64,000 nt of DNA from Echinimonas agarilytica (GCF_023703465.1 NZ_JAMQGP010000001.1:868001-932000), one strand, 5' to 3'. Positions 46,990 through 57,331 are shown, counted from the stretch's first letter. The notes: generated by a model not told the origin, from the letters alone. A program made the numbers and translations.

Positions 46990-49659
46990 ATGTCTGATCA
47001 TCTTGAGCATGACGTCGATCCCCAAGAAACTGGGGAATGGCTCGACGCCCTCGCAGGTGTCTTAGAGCAAGAAGGTACTGAGCGCGCTCACTACTTGCTT
47101 GAGCAATTGATTGATAAAGCTCGTCGTAGCGGTGCACACATGCCGTATACAGCAACGACAGCTTACCTCAATACAATTCCACCGGGGCAAGAGCCTCAAA
47201 TGCCTGGCAACATGGAGCTCGAGCGTAAGATTCGTGGCTACATTCGCTGGAATGCATTGATGACAATTCTACGTGCATCTAAGAAAGACTTAGATTTGGG
47301 TGGTCATATTTCATCGTTTGCATCGAGTGCGACACTATATGATGTGGGCTTTAACCACTTTTGGCGTGCACCAAACGATAAAGACGGTGGCGATTTGATC
47401 TATTTCCAAGGTCACATTGCCCCAGGTATTTATGCCCGTTCTTTCCTTGAAGGTCGTTTGAGCGAGTCTCAAATGGATAACTTCCGTCAAGAAGTTGAAG
47501 GCAAAGGCCTTTCTTCATACCCGCATCCTAAATTGATGCCTGATTACTGGCAGTTCCCAACGGTATCTATGGGCTTAGGTCCATTGCAGGCTATTTATCA
47601 AGCTCGCTACCTCAAGTACTTGACCGATCGCGGCATCAAAGATTGTTCAGCACAAAAAGTTTGGTGTTTCCTCGGTGATGGCGAAATTGATGAGCCAGAA
47701 TCATTAGGTGCCATTGGCCTTGCCACTCGTGAAGGTCTCGATAACCTCATTTTCGTTGTGAACTGTAACTTGCAACGTTTGGATGGACCTGTTCGCGGTA
47801 ACGGCAAAATCATTCAAGAGCTCGAAGGCACTTTCCGTGGTGCCGGTTGGGAAGTCATTAAAGTCATCTGGGGTCGTTACTGGGATGCTCTGTTAAACCG
47901 TGACACGACCGGTAAATTGCTCCAGTTGATGGAAGAAACAGTCGACGGTGAATACCAAAACTGTAAAGCCAAAGGCGGCGCGTACACGCGTGAGAAATTC
48001 TTCGGTAAATACCCAGAAACAGCTGAAATGGTTGCCAACATGTCTGATGAAGACATTTGGCGCTTGAATCGTGGTGGTCACGATCCAGCAAAAGTTTATG
48101 CAGCCTACGCTCGCGCAGTTGCGACTGAAGGCCGCCCAACTGTAATCTTGGCCAAAACGGTTAAAGGTTATGGCTTAGGTGATGCCGGTGAGGGTAAAAA
48201 CATTGCGCACAACGTGAAGAAAATGGACATGGGTGCGGTGAAGCACTTCCGTGATCGTTTTGACATTCCAATTGATGATAATGAAATCGAATCACTGCCT
48301 TACTACAAGCCAGCAGAAGATAGCCCTGAAATTCAATACTTGCGTGAGCGCCGTGCCTCTTTAGAAGGCTACTTACCGCGCCGTCGAGTGAAGTTCAGTG
48401 AGTCGCTTGATATTCCACCATTGAAAGCGTTTGATAACGTACTTCAAGGTTCCAATGGTCGTGAAATTTCAACCACGATGGCATTGCTTCGTGTGATGAC
48501 TGCTTTGTTGAAAGACAAAGGCGTGGGTAAGCGCGTTGTGCCTATCATTCCAGATGAAGCTCGTACCTTTGGTATGGAAGGTTTGTTCCGCCAAGTGGGT
48601 ATTTATGCACACGGTGGCCAAAAATATACGCCTCAAGATTCTGACCAAGTTGCTTACTACCGCGAAGACAAAACCGGTGCTGTATTGCAAGAAGGAATCA
48701 ACGAAGGCGGCGCAATGAGCTCGTGGATTGCAGCGGCAACCAGTTACTCTGTGAATGATGCCCCAACTATTCCTTTCTACATCTACTACTCAATGTTCGG
48801 TTTCCAACGTATTGGCGACTTGGCGTGGGCAGCGGGTGATATGCGGGCTCGTGGTTTCATGATTGGAGGCACGTCGGGTCGTACAACTTTGAATGGTGAA
48901 GGTTTGCAGCACGAAGATGGTCACAGCCACCTTCAATCGGCAACTATTCCAAACTGTATCTCCTACGATCCAGCCTATGGTTATGAAATTGCAGTCATTG
49001 TTCAAAATGGTTTGGAACGCATGTACGGTGCCAGTCAAGAAGATGTGTTCTATTACATCACTACATTGAACGAAAACTACGTACAGCCTGCGATGCCAGA
49101 AGGTGCTGAAGACGGCATTATCAACGGTATCTATAAACTCGACAGCGTGAAAGCCAAAGGTACAGCTGCCAAGGTTCAATTGTTGGGTTGTGGTTCTATC
49201 TTGCGCCATGTGCGTATGGCCGCTGATATTCTTGCAGAAGAATATGGTGTTCAGTCAGAAGTGTTCTCAGTTACTAGCTTTACAGAGCTTGCTCGTAACG
49301 GGAATGCGGTTGAGCGTGACAACATGTTAAACCCAAGCAATGAAGCGCAAGTGCCTTATATTACAAAGACGCTCGAAGCCGATGTGCCTGTGATTGCTGC
49401 AACCGACTATATGCGTATCTTTGCTGACCAAGTTCGCGCCTATGTTCCTGCACCATTCAAAGTGTTGGGTACCGATGGCTTTGGTCGTTCAGATAGCCGT
49501 GAAAACCTTCGTGATCACTTTGAAGTGAGTGCGCCATACGTTGTTGTTGCTGCGTTGGGTGAACTGGCTAAGAAAGGCGATATCGACGCAAAAGTTGTTC
49601 AAGAAGCAATTGCGAAGTTCGACTTAGACACGAACAAAGTCTTCTCACTGTACGCTTAA
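46990..49659 (+). CDS. aceE: Pyruvate dehydrogenase E1 component
   Basis: Homodimeric thiamine diphosphate enzyme that decarboxylates pyruvate and acetylates the lipoyl domains of AceF. 889 residues (E. coli 887) with the thiamine-binding motif GDGEIDEPE through NCNLQRLDG. AAGGA lies 9 bp before the ATG; aceF follows after 11 bp. Confidence 0.98.
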   Translation: MSDHLEHDVDPQETGEWLDALAGVLEQEGTERAHYLLEQLIDKARRSGAHMPYTATTAYLNTIPPGQEPQMPGNMELERKIRGYIRWNALMTILRASKKDLDLGGHISSFASSATLYDVGFNHFWRAPNDKDGGDLIYFQGHIAPGIYARSFLEGRLSESQMDNFRQEVEGKGLSSYPHPKLMPDYWQFPTVSMGLGPLQAIYQARYLKYLTDRGIKDCSAQKVWCFLGDGEIDEPESLGAIGLATREGLDNLIFVVNCNLQRLDGPVRGNGKIIQELEGTFRGAGWEVIKVIWGRYWDALLNRDTTGKLLQLMEETVDGEYQNCKAKGGAYTREKFFGKYPETAEMVANMSDEDIWRLNRGGHDPAKVYAAYARAVATEGRPTVILAKTVKGYGLGDAGEGKNIAHNVKKMDMGAVKHFRDRFDIPIDDNEIESLPYYKPAEDSPEIQYLRERRASLEGYLPRRRVKFSESLDIPPLKAFDNVLQGSNGREISTTMALLRVMTALLKDKGVGKRVVPIIPDEARTFGMEGLFRQVGIYAHGGQKYTPQDSDQVAYYREDKTGAVLQEGINEGGAMSSWIAAATSYSVNDAPTIPFYIYYSMFGFQRIGDLAWAAGDMRARGFMIGGTSGRTTLNGEGLQHEDGHSHLQSATIPNCISYDPAYGYEIAVIVQNGLERMYGASQEDVFYYITTLNENYVQPAMPEGAEDGIINGIYKLDSVKAKGTAAKVQLLGCGSILRHVRMAADILAEEYGVQSEVFSVTSFTELARNGNAVERDNMLNPSNEAQVPYITKTLEADVPVIAATDYMRIFADQVRAYVPAPFKVLGTDGFGRSDSRENLRDHFEVSAPYVVVAALGELAKKGDIDAKVVQEAIAKFDLDTNKVFSLYA

Positions 49660-49670
49660 GGAGAACTTAG

Positions 49671-51581
49671 ATGGCTGAATTTAAAGAAGTCCTAGTTCCT
49701 GACGTTGGCGCAGATAGCGTTGATGTCATTGGAATTCTAGTTGCGGTGGGCGAGCAGGTTGAAGCCGAGCAAGGCTTGATCGAAGTAGAAGGTGATAAAG
49801 CCTCTATGGAAATCCCTGCACCATTTGCAGGTACAGTGAAAGAAATTAAAGTAGCGCAAGGCGACAAAATCTCTCAAGGCACGTTAATCGTGATACTTGA
49901 AGATAGCGCAGCCGCGGCAACCCCAGCTGCTGAGCCTGCCCCTGCAGAGACTGAAGCAGCTGCGCCAGCGCTTGCTCCAGCTGCGGGTGGAGCCGTTGAG
50001 GATATCTTGGTACCAGATATTGGTGGTGATGAAGTTGATGTGACGACGATTTTAGTGACCGTCGGAGAGTCAGTTGAAGCCGAACAAGGTTTGATCGAAG
50101 TTGAAGGCGATAAAGCCTCAATGGAAGTGCCTGCTCCGTTTGCTGGTATCGTCAAAGAAATCATCGTTAAAACAGGCGACAAAGTTGCTCAAGGGACCTT
50201 GATCGTTCGTTTAGAAACCGCTGCATCCGCGCCAGCAGAAGCCGCTCCAGTGGAAGCCCTTGCCGCGGAAACTCCGGCTGTAGCACCTGCTACCGCTGAA
50301 GTGAAAGAAGTGGAAGTGCCAGATATCGGTGGTGACGAAGTAGACGTCACGACGATTTTGGTTGCCGTAGGTGACACTGTTGAGGCCGAGCAAGGATTAA
50401 TCGAAGTTGAAGGCGACAAAGCTTCGATGGAAGTGCCTGCACCATTCTCCGGAACAGTGAAAGAAATTAAAGTGGCAGTGGGTGATAAAGTTGCTCAAGG
50501 GACTTTAATCGCTCTGGTTGAAACAATCGCCTCAGCAGCGCCTGCTCCAGCCGCAGCGCCAGCCGCTCCAACACCTGCGCCAGCGAAAGCTGCGCCAGCT
50601 CCTGCAGCAGCTGCCAAACCGCCACCGGTTGAATTCCACCCAGGTTCTAACCAAAAAGCCTCTGCTTCGGTGCATTCATCACCTGCAGTACGCCGAGTCG
50701 CGCGTGAATTTGGCGTTGATTTGACCAAGGTGAAAGGTACGGGTCGCAAAGGTCGTATTCTCAAAGAAGACGTGCAAGCGTTTGTAAAATATGAATTGTC
50801 TCGTCCGAAGACTTCAGCATCATCGGGTGGAAGTGGTCTATCGGTATTGGCTCAGCCTAAGGTGGATTTCAGCAAGTTTGGTGAAGTTGAAAAGGTTGAA
50901 CTGAGCCGAATTCAAAAAATTTCAGGCCCGAACTTGCATCGCAACTGGGTCACGATTCCACATGTGACACAATTTGATGAAGCTGACATCACAGATTTAG
51001 AAGCTTTCCGCAAAGAGCAAAATGCCATCGCAGCGAAGCAAGATCTGGGCTACAAGGTCACGCCATTGGCATTCATGATGAAAGCTGCGGCGAAGGCGCT
51101 CGAAGAGCACCCTCGTTTTAACAGCTCTTTGGATCCTGATGGAGAGCATTTATACCTCAAGAAGTACATCAATATTGGTGTTGCCGTCGATACGCCGAAC
51201 GGTCTTGTGGTGCCAGTGTTCCGTGATGTTGATAAAAAAGGCATTGTTGAATTGTCGAAAGAGTTGGGTGAAGTCAGCAAGAAGGCACGTGCTGGTAAGC
51301 TCACTGCGGCTGACATGCAAGGTAGCTGTTTCACTATCTCAAGTCTTGGTGGTATTGGTGGTACGCAGTTTACACCAATTGTGAATGCGCCAGATGTGGC
51401 TATTTTAGGTGTGTCTCGTTCAGAGATGAAGCCGAAATGGGACGGTAAAGAGTTCCAGCCTCGATTGATGGTGCCATTGGCATTGTCGTACGATCACCGC
51501 GTGATCGACGGGGCTGCTGGTGCTCGTTTCATCACGACTCTGAACCAAGTGATGAGCGATATCCGCCGACTCGTGATGTAA
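49671..51581 (+). CDS. aceF: Pyruvate dehydrogenase E2 (dihydrolipoyl acetyltransferase) with three lipoyl domains
   Basis: Core of the pyruvate dehydrogenase complex, moving acetyl groups from E1 to CoA. 636 residues: lipoyl domains with target lysines K43, K148 and K250, each in EGDKASME, joined by Ala/Pro-rich linkers; an E3-binding domain ([16 protein letters not shown] onwards, about 340-375); and a catalytic domain ending with the [12 protein letters not shown] active-site motif. Three lipoyl domains is the E. coli-type layout. The second and third repeats are nearly identical, also in DNA. Confidence 0.98.
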   Translation: MAEFKEVLVPDVGADSVDVIGILVAVGEQVEAEQGLIEVEGDKASMEIPAPFAGTVKEIKVAQGDKISQGTLIVILEDSAAAATPAAEPAPAETEAAAPALAPAAGGAVEDILVPDIGGDEVDVTTILVTVGESVEAEQGLIEVEGDKASMEVPAPFAGIVKEIIVKTGDKVAQGTLIVRLETAASAPAEAAPVEALAAETPAVAPATAEVKEVEVPDIGGDEVDVTTILVAVGDTVEAEQGLIEVEGDKASMEVPAPFSGTVKEIKVAVGDKVAQGTLIALVETIASAAPAPAAAPAAPTPAPAKAAPAPAAAAKPPPVEFHPGSNQKASASVHSSPAVRRVAREFGVDLTKVKGTGRKGRILKEDVQAFVKYELSRPKTSASSGGSGLSVLAQPKVDFSKFGEVEKVELSRIQKISGPNLHRNWVTIPHVTQFDEADITDLEAFRKEQNAIAAKQDLGYKVTPLAFMMKAAAKALEEHPRFNSSLDPDGEHLYLKKYINIGVAVDTPNGLVVPVFRDVDKKGIVELSKELGEVSKKARAGKLTAADMQGSCFTISSLGGIGGTQFTPIVNAPDVAILGVSRSEMKPKWDGKEFQPRLMVPLALSYDHRVIDGAAGARFITTLNQVMSDIRRLVM

Positions 51582-51592
51582 TAACAAGATCG

Positions 51593-51615
51593 AAGCCGGG
51601 CTTGCCCGGCTTTTG
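51593..51615 (+). terminator. Terminator between aceF and lpdA
   Basis: AAGCCGGG (51593-51600), loop CTTG, CCCGGCTT (51605-51612) and TT. The T-run is short (TTTT), so read-through to lpdA is likely. Confidence 0.75.
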
Positions 51616-51642
51616 ACGTTAGTGTGAGCTAAAAGGTATATT
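51613..51642 (+). promoter_or_regulatory. lpdA promoter
   Basis: TTGACG (51613-51618), an 18-bp spacer and TATATT (51637-51642), each 5 of 6 to consensus. It begins inside the aceF terminator and lies 70 bp before the lpdA start, so lpdA can be expressed apart from aceEF for the other 2-oxoacid dehydrogenases. Confidence 0.7.
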
Positions 51643-51712
51643 GCCACTGCCTCGTACCCGCGATAGGCGAAAGCGGCAAAGCCGATATATAAAAATTAAA
51701 TTTGAGGTCGCA

Positions 51713-53140
51713 ATGAGCAACGAAATCAAAACCCAAGTTGTGGTTGTTGGTGCAGGTCCTGCTGGTTACTCAGCAGCATTCCGAAGCGCTGATTTAGGTA
51801 TGGAAACAGTTCTTATTGAACGTTTCGAGACTCTCGGTGGGGTTTGCTTGAATGTCGGTTGTATTCCGTCAAAAGCATTACTTCACGTGGCTGAAGTCAT
51901 CGAAGATGCGAAGCACATGGCTGAGCATGGTGTGGTATTTGGTGAGCCAAAAACCGACATCAACAAAATTCGCGTATGGAAAGACAAAGTCATTGGCAAG
52001 TTGACCGGCGGCTTAGCTGGCATGGCCAAAATGCGCAAAGTTAAAGTGGTCAATGGCTACGGTAAATTTACGGGTGCCAATAGCATTGATGTTGAAGGCC
52101 CTGATGGCGTCACTACTGTGAACTTCGACAATGCAATTATTGCGGCCGGTTCACGCCCAATTCAATTGCCATTTATTCCACACAATGACCCACGTATTTG
52201 GGACTCAACAGATGCACTTAAACTGGAAACTGTTCCGGAGAAAATGCTGATCTTGGGTGGCGGAATTATTGGCCTAGAAATGGGTACGGTATACGATGCA
52301 TTGGGTTCAAATATTGAAGTTGTTGAATTTATGGATCAACTGATTCCAGCTGCAGACAAAGACATGGTCAAAGTCTATACGCGTGAAATCAAGAACAAAT
52401 TCAACCTGATGCTCGAAACTAAAGTGACAGCAGTTGAAGCTAAAGATGACGGTATTTACGTTAGCTTTGAAGGTAAGAATGCGCCGAATACAGCGATTCG
52501 TTACGATGCAGTGTTAGTTGCTGTTGGCCGTTCTCCAAACGGTAAATTGTTAGACGCTGAAAAAGCTGGTATTGCAGTGGATGAGCGTGGTTTCATTAAC
52601 ACTGACAAGCAAATGCGTACCAATGTTCCGAACATTTACGCCATTGGCGACATCGTCGGTCAACCTATGTTGGCGCACAAAGGTGTGCATGAAGGACATG
52701 TGGCTGCCGAGAATATCTCAGGTAAGAACCACTTCTTCGAGCCGAAGTTAATTCCTTCCATTGCTTATACCCATCCAGAAGTTGCTTGGGCTGGTTTAAC
52801 TGAGAAAGAAGCGAAAGAACAGGGCATTAACTTCGAAACAGCTAATTTCCCTTGGGCTGCTTCGGGCCGCGCAATTGCTTCTGATGCTGAGTCAGGTATG
52901 ACGAAGCTGATATTCGACAAAGACACAGACCGTATTATCGGTGGTGCCATGGTCGGTAAGAATGCTGGCGAATTGCTTGGCGAAGTGTGTTTGGCCATTG
53001 AAATGGGCTGTGATGCGGAAGACATCGCATTGACGGTTCATGCTCATCCAACACTTCATGAATCAGTAGGCCTTGCTGCTGAGATCTACGAAGGATCAAT
53101 TACGGATTTACCAAACGCGAAAGCGAAAAAGAAAAAGTAA
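51713..53140 (+). CDS. lpdA: Dihydrolipoyl dehydrogenase (E3)
   Basis: Flavoprotein that reoxidises lipoyl groups in the pyruvate and 2-oxoglutarate dehydrogenase and glycine cleavage systems. Start ATG 51713 with GAGG 6 bp upstream (475 residues, E. coli 474); the longer frame from 51641 includes the promoter. FAD motif GAGPAG at 13-18, redox disulfide C45/C50 in CLNVGC, NAD motif GGGIIGLEMG and the catalytic HAHPTLHE near the C-terminus. Confidence 0.97.
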   Translation: MSNEIKTQVVVVGAGPAGYSAAFRSADLGMETVLIERFETLGGVCLNVGCIPSKALLHVAEVIEDAKHMAEHGVVFGEPKTDINKIRVWKDKVIGKLTGGLAGMAKMRKVKVVNGYGKFTGANSIDVEGPDGVTTVNFDNAIIAAGSRPIQLPFIPHNDPRIWDSTDALKLETVPEKMLILGGGIIGLEMGTVYDALGSNIEVVEFMDQLIPAADKDMVKVYTREIKNKFNLMLETKVTAVEAKDDGIYVSFEGKNAPNTAIRYDAVLVAVGRSPNGKLLDAEKAGIAVDERGFINTDKQMRTNVPNIYAIGDIVGQPMLAHKGVHEGHVAAENISGKNHFFEPKLIPSIAYTHPEVAWAGLTEKEAKEQGINFETANFPWAASGRAIASDAESGMTKLIFDKDTDRIIGGAMVGKNAGELLGEVCLAIEMGCDAEDIALTVHAHPTLHESVGLAAEIYEGSITDLPNAKAKKKK

Positions 53141-53170
53141 TCGATTTTTTGCAATGAATGTTTGATTAAA

Positions 53171-53197
53171 AAAGGGCAGCTCAATGAGCTGCCCTTT
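53171..53197. terminator. Bidirectional terminator between lpdA and yebG
   Basis: A 12-bp perfect stem (53171-53182 with 53186-53197) with a 3-base loop between convergent genes, with A-rich sequence to its left; the T-run on the plus side is part of the stem end. Confidence 0.85.
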
Positions 53198-53234
53198 GTT
53201 GTATAAACGTATTACAGAACGGATTGTGACGCGA

Positions 53235-53510
53235 CTACGCGTCGTTTTCGGGCTCTGCTTTAGGTTTCTTCGCAACGGGCCGCTTTTTCGCATGTAACGC
53301 GTAGAGGACCTCTTCTCGTTGAGTTGCTAGGTAGACGCCTAGCTCTTCCAATGCATCATCTTTGAGCTTCACTCCGGAAGCCTGAACCAGATCAGACATG
53401 GCAGCAGCCATATCAAGCATGCGGTCATATTCATCTGCCGATTTCTTGTCCACGAACGTTTTGACCTCCTCGCCGTTGCGCACGACGACGTAGCGAGTTT
53501 CAACAGCCAT
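53235..53510 (-). CDS. yebG: YebG family SOS-response protein
   Basis: Small DNA-damage-inducible protein of the LexA regulon whose molecular role is unknown. The 91-residue product shares the E. coli YebG N-terminus (MAVE-YVV-GEE pattern), the KKSADEYDRMLD segment and a charged C-terminal tail. A LexA box lies 56 bp before the ATG. Confidence 0.9.
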   Translation of the reverse strand: MAVETRYVVVRNGEEVKTFVDKKSADEYDRMLDMAAAMSDLVQASGVKLKDDALEELGVYLATQREEVLYALHAKKRPVAKKPKAEPENDA

Positions 53511-53565
53511 GATTTCTCCTCACTGGCAAGTTGGATGATAGAACGACTAATAAACTACCAAGCCA

Positions 53566-53581
53566 CTGTTTATATGTACAG
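53566..53581. promoter_or_regulatory. LexA (SOS) box of yebG
   Basis: CTGT (53566-53569), 8 bp of mostly A/T, ACAG (53578-53581): a perfect CTGT-N8-ACAG core as in gammaproteobacterial LexA sites. It faces yebG on the minus strand and also lies 98 bp before the plus-strand propeller gene. Confidence 0.85.
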
Positions 53582-53678
53582 CAATTTATATCTCGAAAGA
53601 GATGGGATGATAGTGCTCCTCCTGGTAATTAACCTGCTAATCTAAAAAGAGTTCTGTTTTGCTGAGTGATATTTTTCT

Positions 53679-54536
53679 GTGACAAGTTTTTACCATCTAA
53701 CGCTGTGGTTCATCGTGACAATGTGGTCGTCTTGTGGGTGGACTGCCGAATGGGCGCTGGCGGACTACGGCATCACAGAACAAATGTCGCTGCCTAAAGC
53801 AGTGCAAGAAACATCAGGCCTTGCCTGTGTGAACGACCGACTTTTTACTGTGAATGATTCAGGTCACCCCGCCATTATCTATGAAATTAATGCCCGTGGT
53901 GATGTCTTAGCAGGTTATAAAAGCCAGGCGAACAACAATGACTGGGAGGCGATGACTGCATTCAACGACTTTTTATACGTCGCTGACATTGGCAACAATA
54001 GCGGGCTTGTGAAGCAGTATTCTATTTATCGTCATGATCTACTGGATATGTCCTTGGTGAAGCCCTCTCTATACCGGCAAGTGCGTTTTGAGTACACGGA
54101 CTATCCGACTGAATCTCTTGCGATGATGTCACATGATTATGATGCTGAATCTTTAGCCTTTAATGGCAATAAGCTTGTTGTGTTTTCAAAGAGTTGGCAG
54201 AGCAATGTCGCGCGTGTTTATGAAATTAACCTTGTTCAGCCTGACCAGAAAGCGACCCCGGTGACAACAATTGATGATCTGCCCGGTATGATCACAGGTG
54301 CACACTACGATGAAGCGAGCAAGCGTTATGTCGTGGTGGGCTACAACAGCAATGGCTTGCCATCACTTAAGCCTTTTATGGCGCTGTTGAGTGATGAATA
54401 CAAAGTATTGGAGCTAAAAAGCTTAAAGGGCTTTGGACAGGTTGAAGCCGTGTGCTTAGATTTCGAGGGAAGTCTTTGGTTTTCGCAAGAGCGCGCGTTA
54501 TTTAAACCCGCGCTGTTGGTCAAAATGATGCGTTAA
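53679..54536 (+). CDS. Exported beta-propeller-like protein of unknown function
   Basis: Function unknown. From GTG 53679 (no strong ribosome-binding site; Met15 at 53721 is the alternative) the 285-residue protein starts with a signal-peptide-like hydrophobic stretch ending near WTA. It then shows the pattern of a widespread propeller family: ETSGLACVNDRLFTVNDSGH, NNNDWEAM, YVADIGNN and YSIYRHDL, then DAESLAFNGNKLVVFSK. Such proteins resemble SdiA-regulated or phytase-like propellers, but substrate and activity cannot be inferred. It faces DUF3581 tail to tail with 1 bp between. Confidence 0.75.
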   Translation: MTSFYHLTLWFIVTMWSSCGWTAEWALADYGITEQMSLPKAVQETSGLACVNDRLFTVNDSGHPAIIYEINARGDVLAGYKSQANNNDWEAMTAFNDFLYVADIGNNSGLVKQYSIYRHDLLDMSLVKPSLYRQVRFEYTDYPTESLAMMSHDYDAESLAFNGNKLVVFSKSWQSNVARVYEINLVQPDQKATPVTTIDDLPGMITGAHYDEASKRYVVVGYNSNGLPSLKPFMALLSDEYKVLELKSLKGFGQVEAVCLDFEGSLWFSQERALFKPALLVKMMR

Positions 54537-54537
54537 T

Positions 54538-55251
54538 TTATTTTTTCACGAATTGTTGCTTACGCGCTTCGTAGTCATCTTCCATTTTTTGGATCTGATC
54601 CGCACAGAAAGGGCGAAGACCGCTAAGCAGTAGTTTTTTCTGGCCGTGGCCTACATGCTCGCCTTTGCAGTGTATTTCAAAGTGAAGCCGGGCATCACCG
54701 CGTTTGCCGTCCACTGATAGCGTAGTTTCCCCGAGTGTGAGCACCGGATCGGTGAAATCTAATCGGCTCAAGGTAAATGACATTTTCTCGTACATCACAA
54801 GCGGGCGTTGAGGATTGATCATAACGCCGTTTTGGCGCATTAAAGGCACCAAAATGTGTGGGAAATTGTGCCCAGAAAATTCAACGTAACTGCGTGATAA
54901 CGTTTCGGCAAGCGCCTTGCATGGACGTGACTCTCCCGAGCGTTCTACACGCAAGTACACCTTGTCAGATTCAGCATCCTTGAGCAGTATTTCAGATGAC
55001 GTTTGTTGTGGCAATGCGATGGGCTTATCTGGGCCTAACATCCCTTCAAAATGGAATGTCATGTTTTCGCTGAGGCCATATTCTTGCAGAACCAAAGCGA
55101 ACATGAGATCGCCAGGAACACAGAAGCGTTTTGCGTCGGCATCATGGATCGGGTTGAAATCGCCGGCAACAGTTTTGGCAAATGCGCATGCCTGCTCAGC
55201 CGATATCCGAGCAATATCATTTTGACGCTGGTGAAATGAATCTAAAAACAT
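54538..55251 (-). CDS. DUF3581 family protein
   Basis: Conserved protein of marine gammaproteobacteria without known function. The 237-residue product has the motif DFNPIHDADAKRFCVPGDL near 30-48, which resembles the catalytic-loop layout of MaoC-like hotdog hydratases, and a second half with FPHILVPLMRQNGVMINP and a C-terminal hotdog-like strand pattern ending in LSGLRPF. I assign the family from memory of its pattern; an acyl-thioester-related role is only inference. Its promoter is presumably in the 361-bp gap before ilvI. Confidence 0.72.
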   Translation of the reverse strand: MFLDSFHQRQNDIARISAEQACAFAKTVAGDFNPIHDADAKRFCVPGDLMFALVLQEYGLSENMTFHFEGMLGPDKPIALPQQTSSEILLKDAESDKVYLRVERSGESRPCKALAETLSRSYVEFSGHNFPHILVPLMRQNGVMINPQRPLVMYEKMSFTLSRLDFTDPVLTLGETTLSVDGKRGDARLHFEIHCKGEHVGHGQKKLLLSGLRPFCADQIQKMEDDYEARKQQFVKK

Positions 55252-55612
55252 ACTTCAGGTGACCTAGTTGTTATCTCAGCTCGTTTAAAACTTGGTGTGA
55301 GCTGCAAAACGCCAGTTTATAACACCGCAAGGTTGTTTTTCACATAAGACCAGCACTTTTATGTGATATGAAATTGCCAGTAAGACGCATTCTCAACCAT
55401 ATTTCAGGTGTTTCAAACAGGACCAAAAATGTTTCATTTTTTACTCTTTATTCCCTGTTAAAATGGGGGAATTAGTTGACTTTAGCCCCTGATTTACTGC
55501 ACTCTTGCCCTGTAAAGTCAGGTTTACCCTATGCCGCTTAATTATTATAAAATAATGGTTGACAAAATTAACGGTTATACCTGCCCCGATATTGCTATGA
55601 AGAGGCCCTGAA
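55252..55612. other. Divergent intergenic region before ilvI
   Basis: 361 bp without a gene. It contains an 8-bp inverted repeat TCACATAA / TTATGTGA (55340-55347 and 55359-55366, 11-bp spacer) nearer the DUF3581 gene, and A/T-rich stretches before the ilvI promoter. I see no branched-chain leader peptide or attenuator hairpin with a T-run, so control by an Lrp-like regulator rather than attenuation is likelier, but no Lrp site can be called by eye. Confidence 0.5.
55523..55551 (+). promoter_or_regulatory. Candidate ilvIH promoter
   Basis: TTTACC (55523-55528), a 17-bp spacer, TATAAA (55546-55551): 4 of 6 and 5 of 6 to consensus. It would give a leader of about 55 bases before the GTG start. 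Confidence 0.5.
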
Positions 55613-57331
55613 GTGGAACAATTATCAGGCGCCGAGATGGTTGTAAGAACCCTCAAAGATCTCGGCATTAAACATCTATTCGGCTACCCAGGTGGCTCAG
55701 TTCTCGATATTTATGATGCACTGTTTCAACACGGTGACATTGAGCATGTGTTGGTACGCCATGAACAGGCCGCAGTCCACATGGCTGATGGCTATGCGCG
55801 TTCTACCGGTGAAGTTGGTGCATGTCTTGTGACTTCAGGTCCAGGTGCAACCAATACCATTACTGGTATTGCAACAGCGTACATGGATTCAATTCCGCTG
55901 GTTGTTTTGTCAGGACAAGTTCCGACGCATTTCATCGGCGACGATGCATTCCAAGAAACAGACATGATTGGCTGCTCACGCCCGATCGTAAAACACAGTT
56001 TTTTGGTGAAAAAAGCAGAAGACATTCCAGAAGCCATCCGCAAAGCTTTTTATATTGCTTCTACCGGACGGCCTGGACCAGTTGTGGTTGACTTGCCCAA
56101 AGATATTCAAAATCCAGCGCTGAAATTTCCTTATAAGTTTCCAGAAGAAGTTTCAATGCGCTCATACAACCCGACAACCCGCGGTCATTCTCGTCAAATC
56201 AAAAAAGCATTCCAAGCGATTGTTGAAGCGAAGCGACCTATCGTTTATGTCGGTGGTGGTGCAGTCGCCTGTGATGCGCAAGACAAGGTGACTGAATTTG
56301 TTGAAACCTTGAATTTGCCGTGTACCAACACACTCATGGGGCTTGGCTCTTTGTCGGGGGAACACCCGCAGTTCGTTGGCATGCTCGGAATGCACGGTAC
56401 GTTAGAAGCGAATAAGTCGATGCATAACTCGGACTTAATTGTGGCACTGGGTGCTCGGTTTGATGATCGGGTGACCAACAATGTGGCTAAGTTCTGTCCC
56501 GACGCTCAAATTGTGCATGTGGACATCGACCCGACTAGCATTTCAAAAACAGTGGGAGCACACATTCCTATCGTTGGCGCAATTGATACCGTGCTCGATC
56601 AATTTTTAGAGTTGATTCGCGGAAGCGATGAACGCCCAGATCCACAAGCCTTGGCTGCATGGTGGGATGAAATTGAACAGTGGCGATCAAAAGAATGCTT
56701 GAAGTATGAAGCGTCAGACTCGTTGATTAAGCCTCAATTTGCTATCGAAACCTTGTACAAGGTGACTCAAGGTGATGCATATGTGTCATCTGATGTAGGC
56801 CAGCATCAAATGTTTGCGGCCTTGTATTACAAGTATAAGAAGCAGCGTCAGTGGATCAACTCCGGAGGCTTAGGCACCATGGGCTTTGGCCTTCCAGCCG
56901 CGATGGGGGTGCAGATGGCGCACCCTGATGCAATGGTGGCATGTGTGACAGGTGATGGTTCAATTCAAATGAACATCCAAGAGTTATCCACCTGTATGCA
57001 GTACAACATTCCAGTGAAAATTATTTCATTGAATAATGCTGCATTAGGCATGGTGAAACAGTGGCAAGAAATGTTCTATTCGGGTCGCCATTCTCATTCT
57101 TATATGGAATCAATGCCTGACTTTGTGAAACTTGCAGAATCTTATGGTCATGTGGGAATGCGTGTTGATGATCCGAGCAAACTCGAAGCGGCAATGACTG
57201 AAGCATTTGCGATGAAAGATCGTTTGGTGTTTATGGATATCCGTATCGACCCAGGTGAACACGTTTATCCAATGCAGATTAAATTTGGATCAATGGACGA
57301 CATGTGGTTGTCAAAAACGGAGCGCACCTGA
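55613..57331 (+). CDS. ilvI: Acetolactate synthase large (catalytic) subunit
   Basis: Thiamine diphosphate enzyme for the first common step of valine, leucine and isoleucine synthesis. Start GTG 55613 with AGAGG 7 bp upstream; 572 residues. Catalytic Glu in [16 protein letters not shown], the FAD-region GMHGTLEAN and the thiamine motif GDGSIQMN through [12 protein letters not shown]. It is paired with ilvH, whose ATG shares one base with its stop. Confidence 0.96.
   Translation: MEQLSGAEMVVRTLKDLGIKHLFGYPGGSVLDIYDALFQHGDIEHVLVRHEQAAVHMADGYARSTGEVGACLVTSGPGATNTITGIATAYMDSIPLVVLSGQVPTHFIGDDAFQETDMIGCSRPIVKHSFLVKKAEDIPEAIRKAFYIASTGRPGPVVVDLPKDIQNPALKFPYKFPEEVSMRSYNPTTRGHSRQIKKAFQAIVEAKRPIVYVGGGAVACDAQDKVTEFVETLNLPCTNTLMGLGSLSGEHPQFVGMLGMHGTLEANKSMHNSDLIVALGARFDDRVTNNVAKFCPDAQIVHVDIDPTSISKTVGAHIPIVGAIDTVLDQFLELIRGSDERPDPQALAAWWDEIEQWRSKECLKYEASDSLIKPQFAIETLYKVTQGDAYVSSDVGQHQMFAALYYKYKKQRQWINSGGLGTMGFGLPAAMGVQMAHPDAMVACVTGDGSIQMNIQELSTCMQYNIPVKIISLNNAALGMVKQWQEMFYSGRHSHSYMESMPDFVKLAESYGHVGMRVDDPSKLEAAMTEAFAMKDRLVFMDIRIDPGEHVYPMQIKFGSMDDMWLSKTERT

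Noticed and set aside
49846-50419. Several open frames antisense to aceF
   Set aside because: Products of Ala/Pro/Glu-rich linker codons and lipoyl-domain repeats read backwards; no coding signal.
50319-50519. DNA repeats in aceF as a possible mobile or CRISPR-like element
   Set aside because: They are the in-frame lipoyl domain repeats of AceF.
55340-55366. CRP site
   Set aside because: Half-sites are everted and too far apart compared with TGTGA-N6-TCACA.
55559-55581. TTGACA with TATACC as the ilvI promoter
   Set aside because: Spacing is only 11 bp; the 55523-55551 pair is better.
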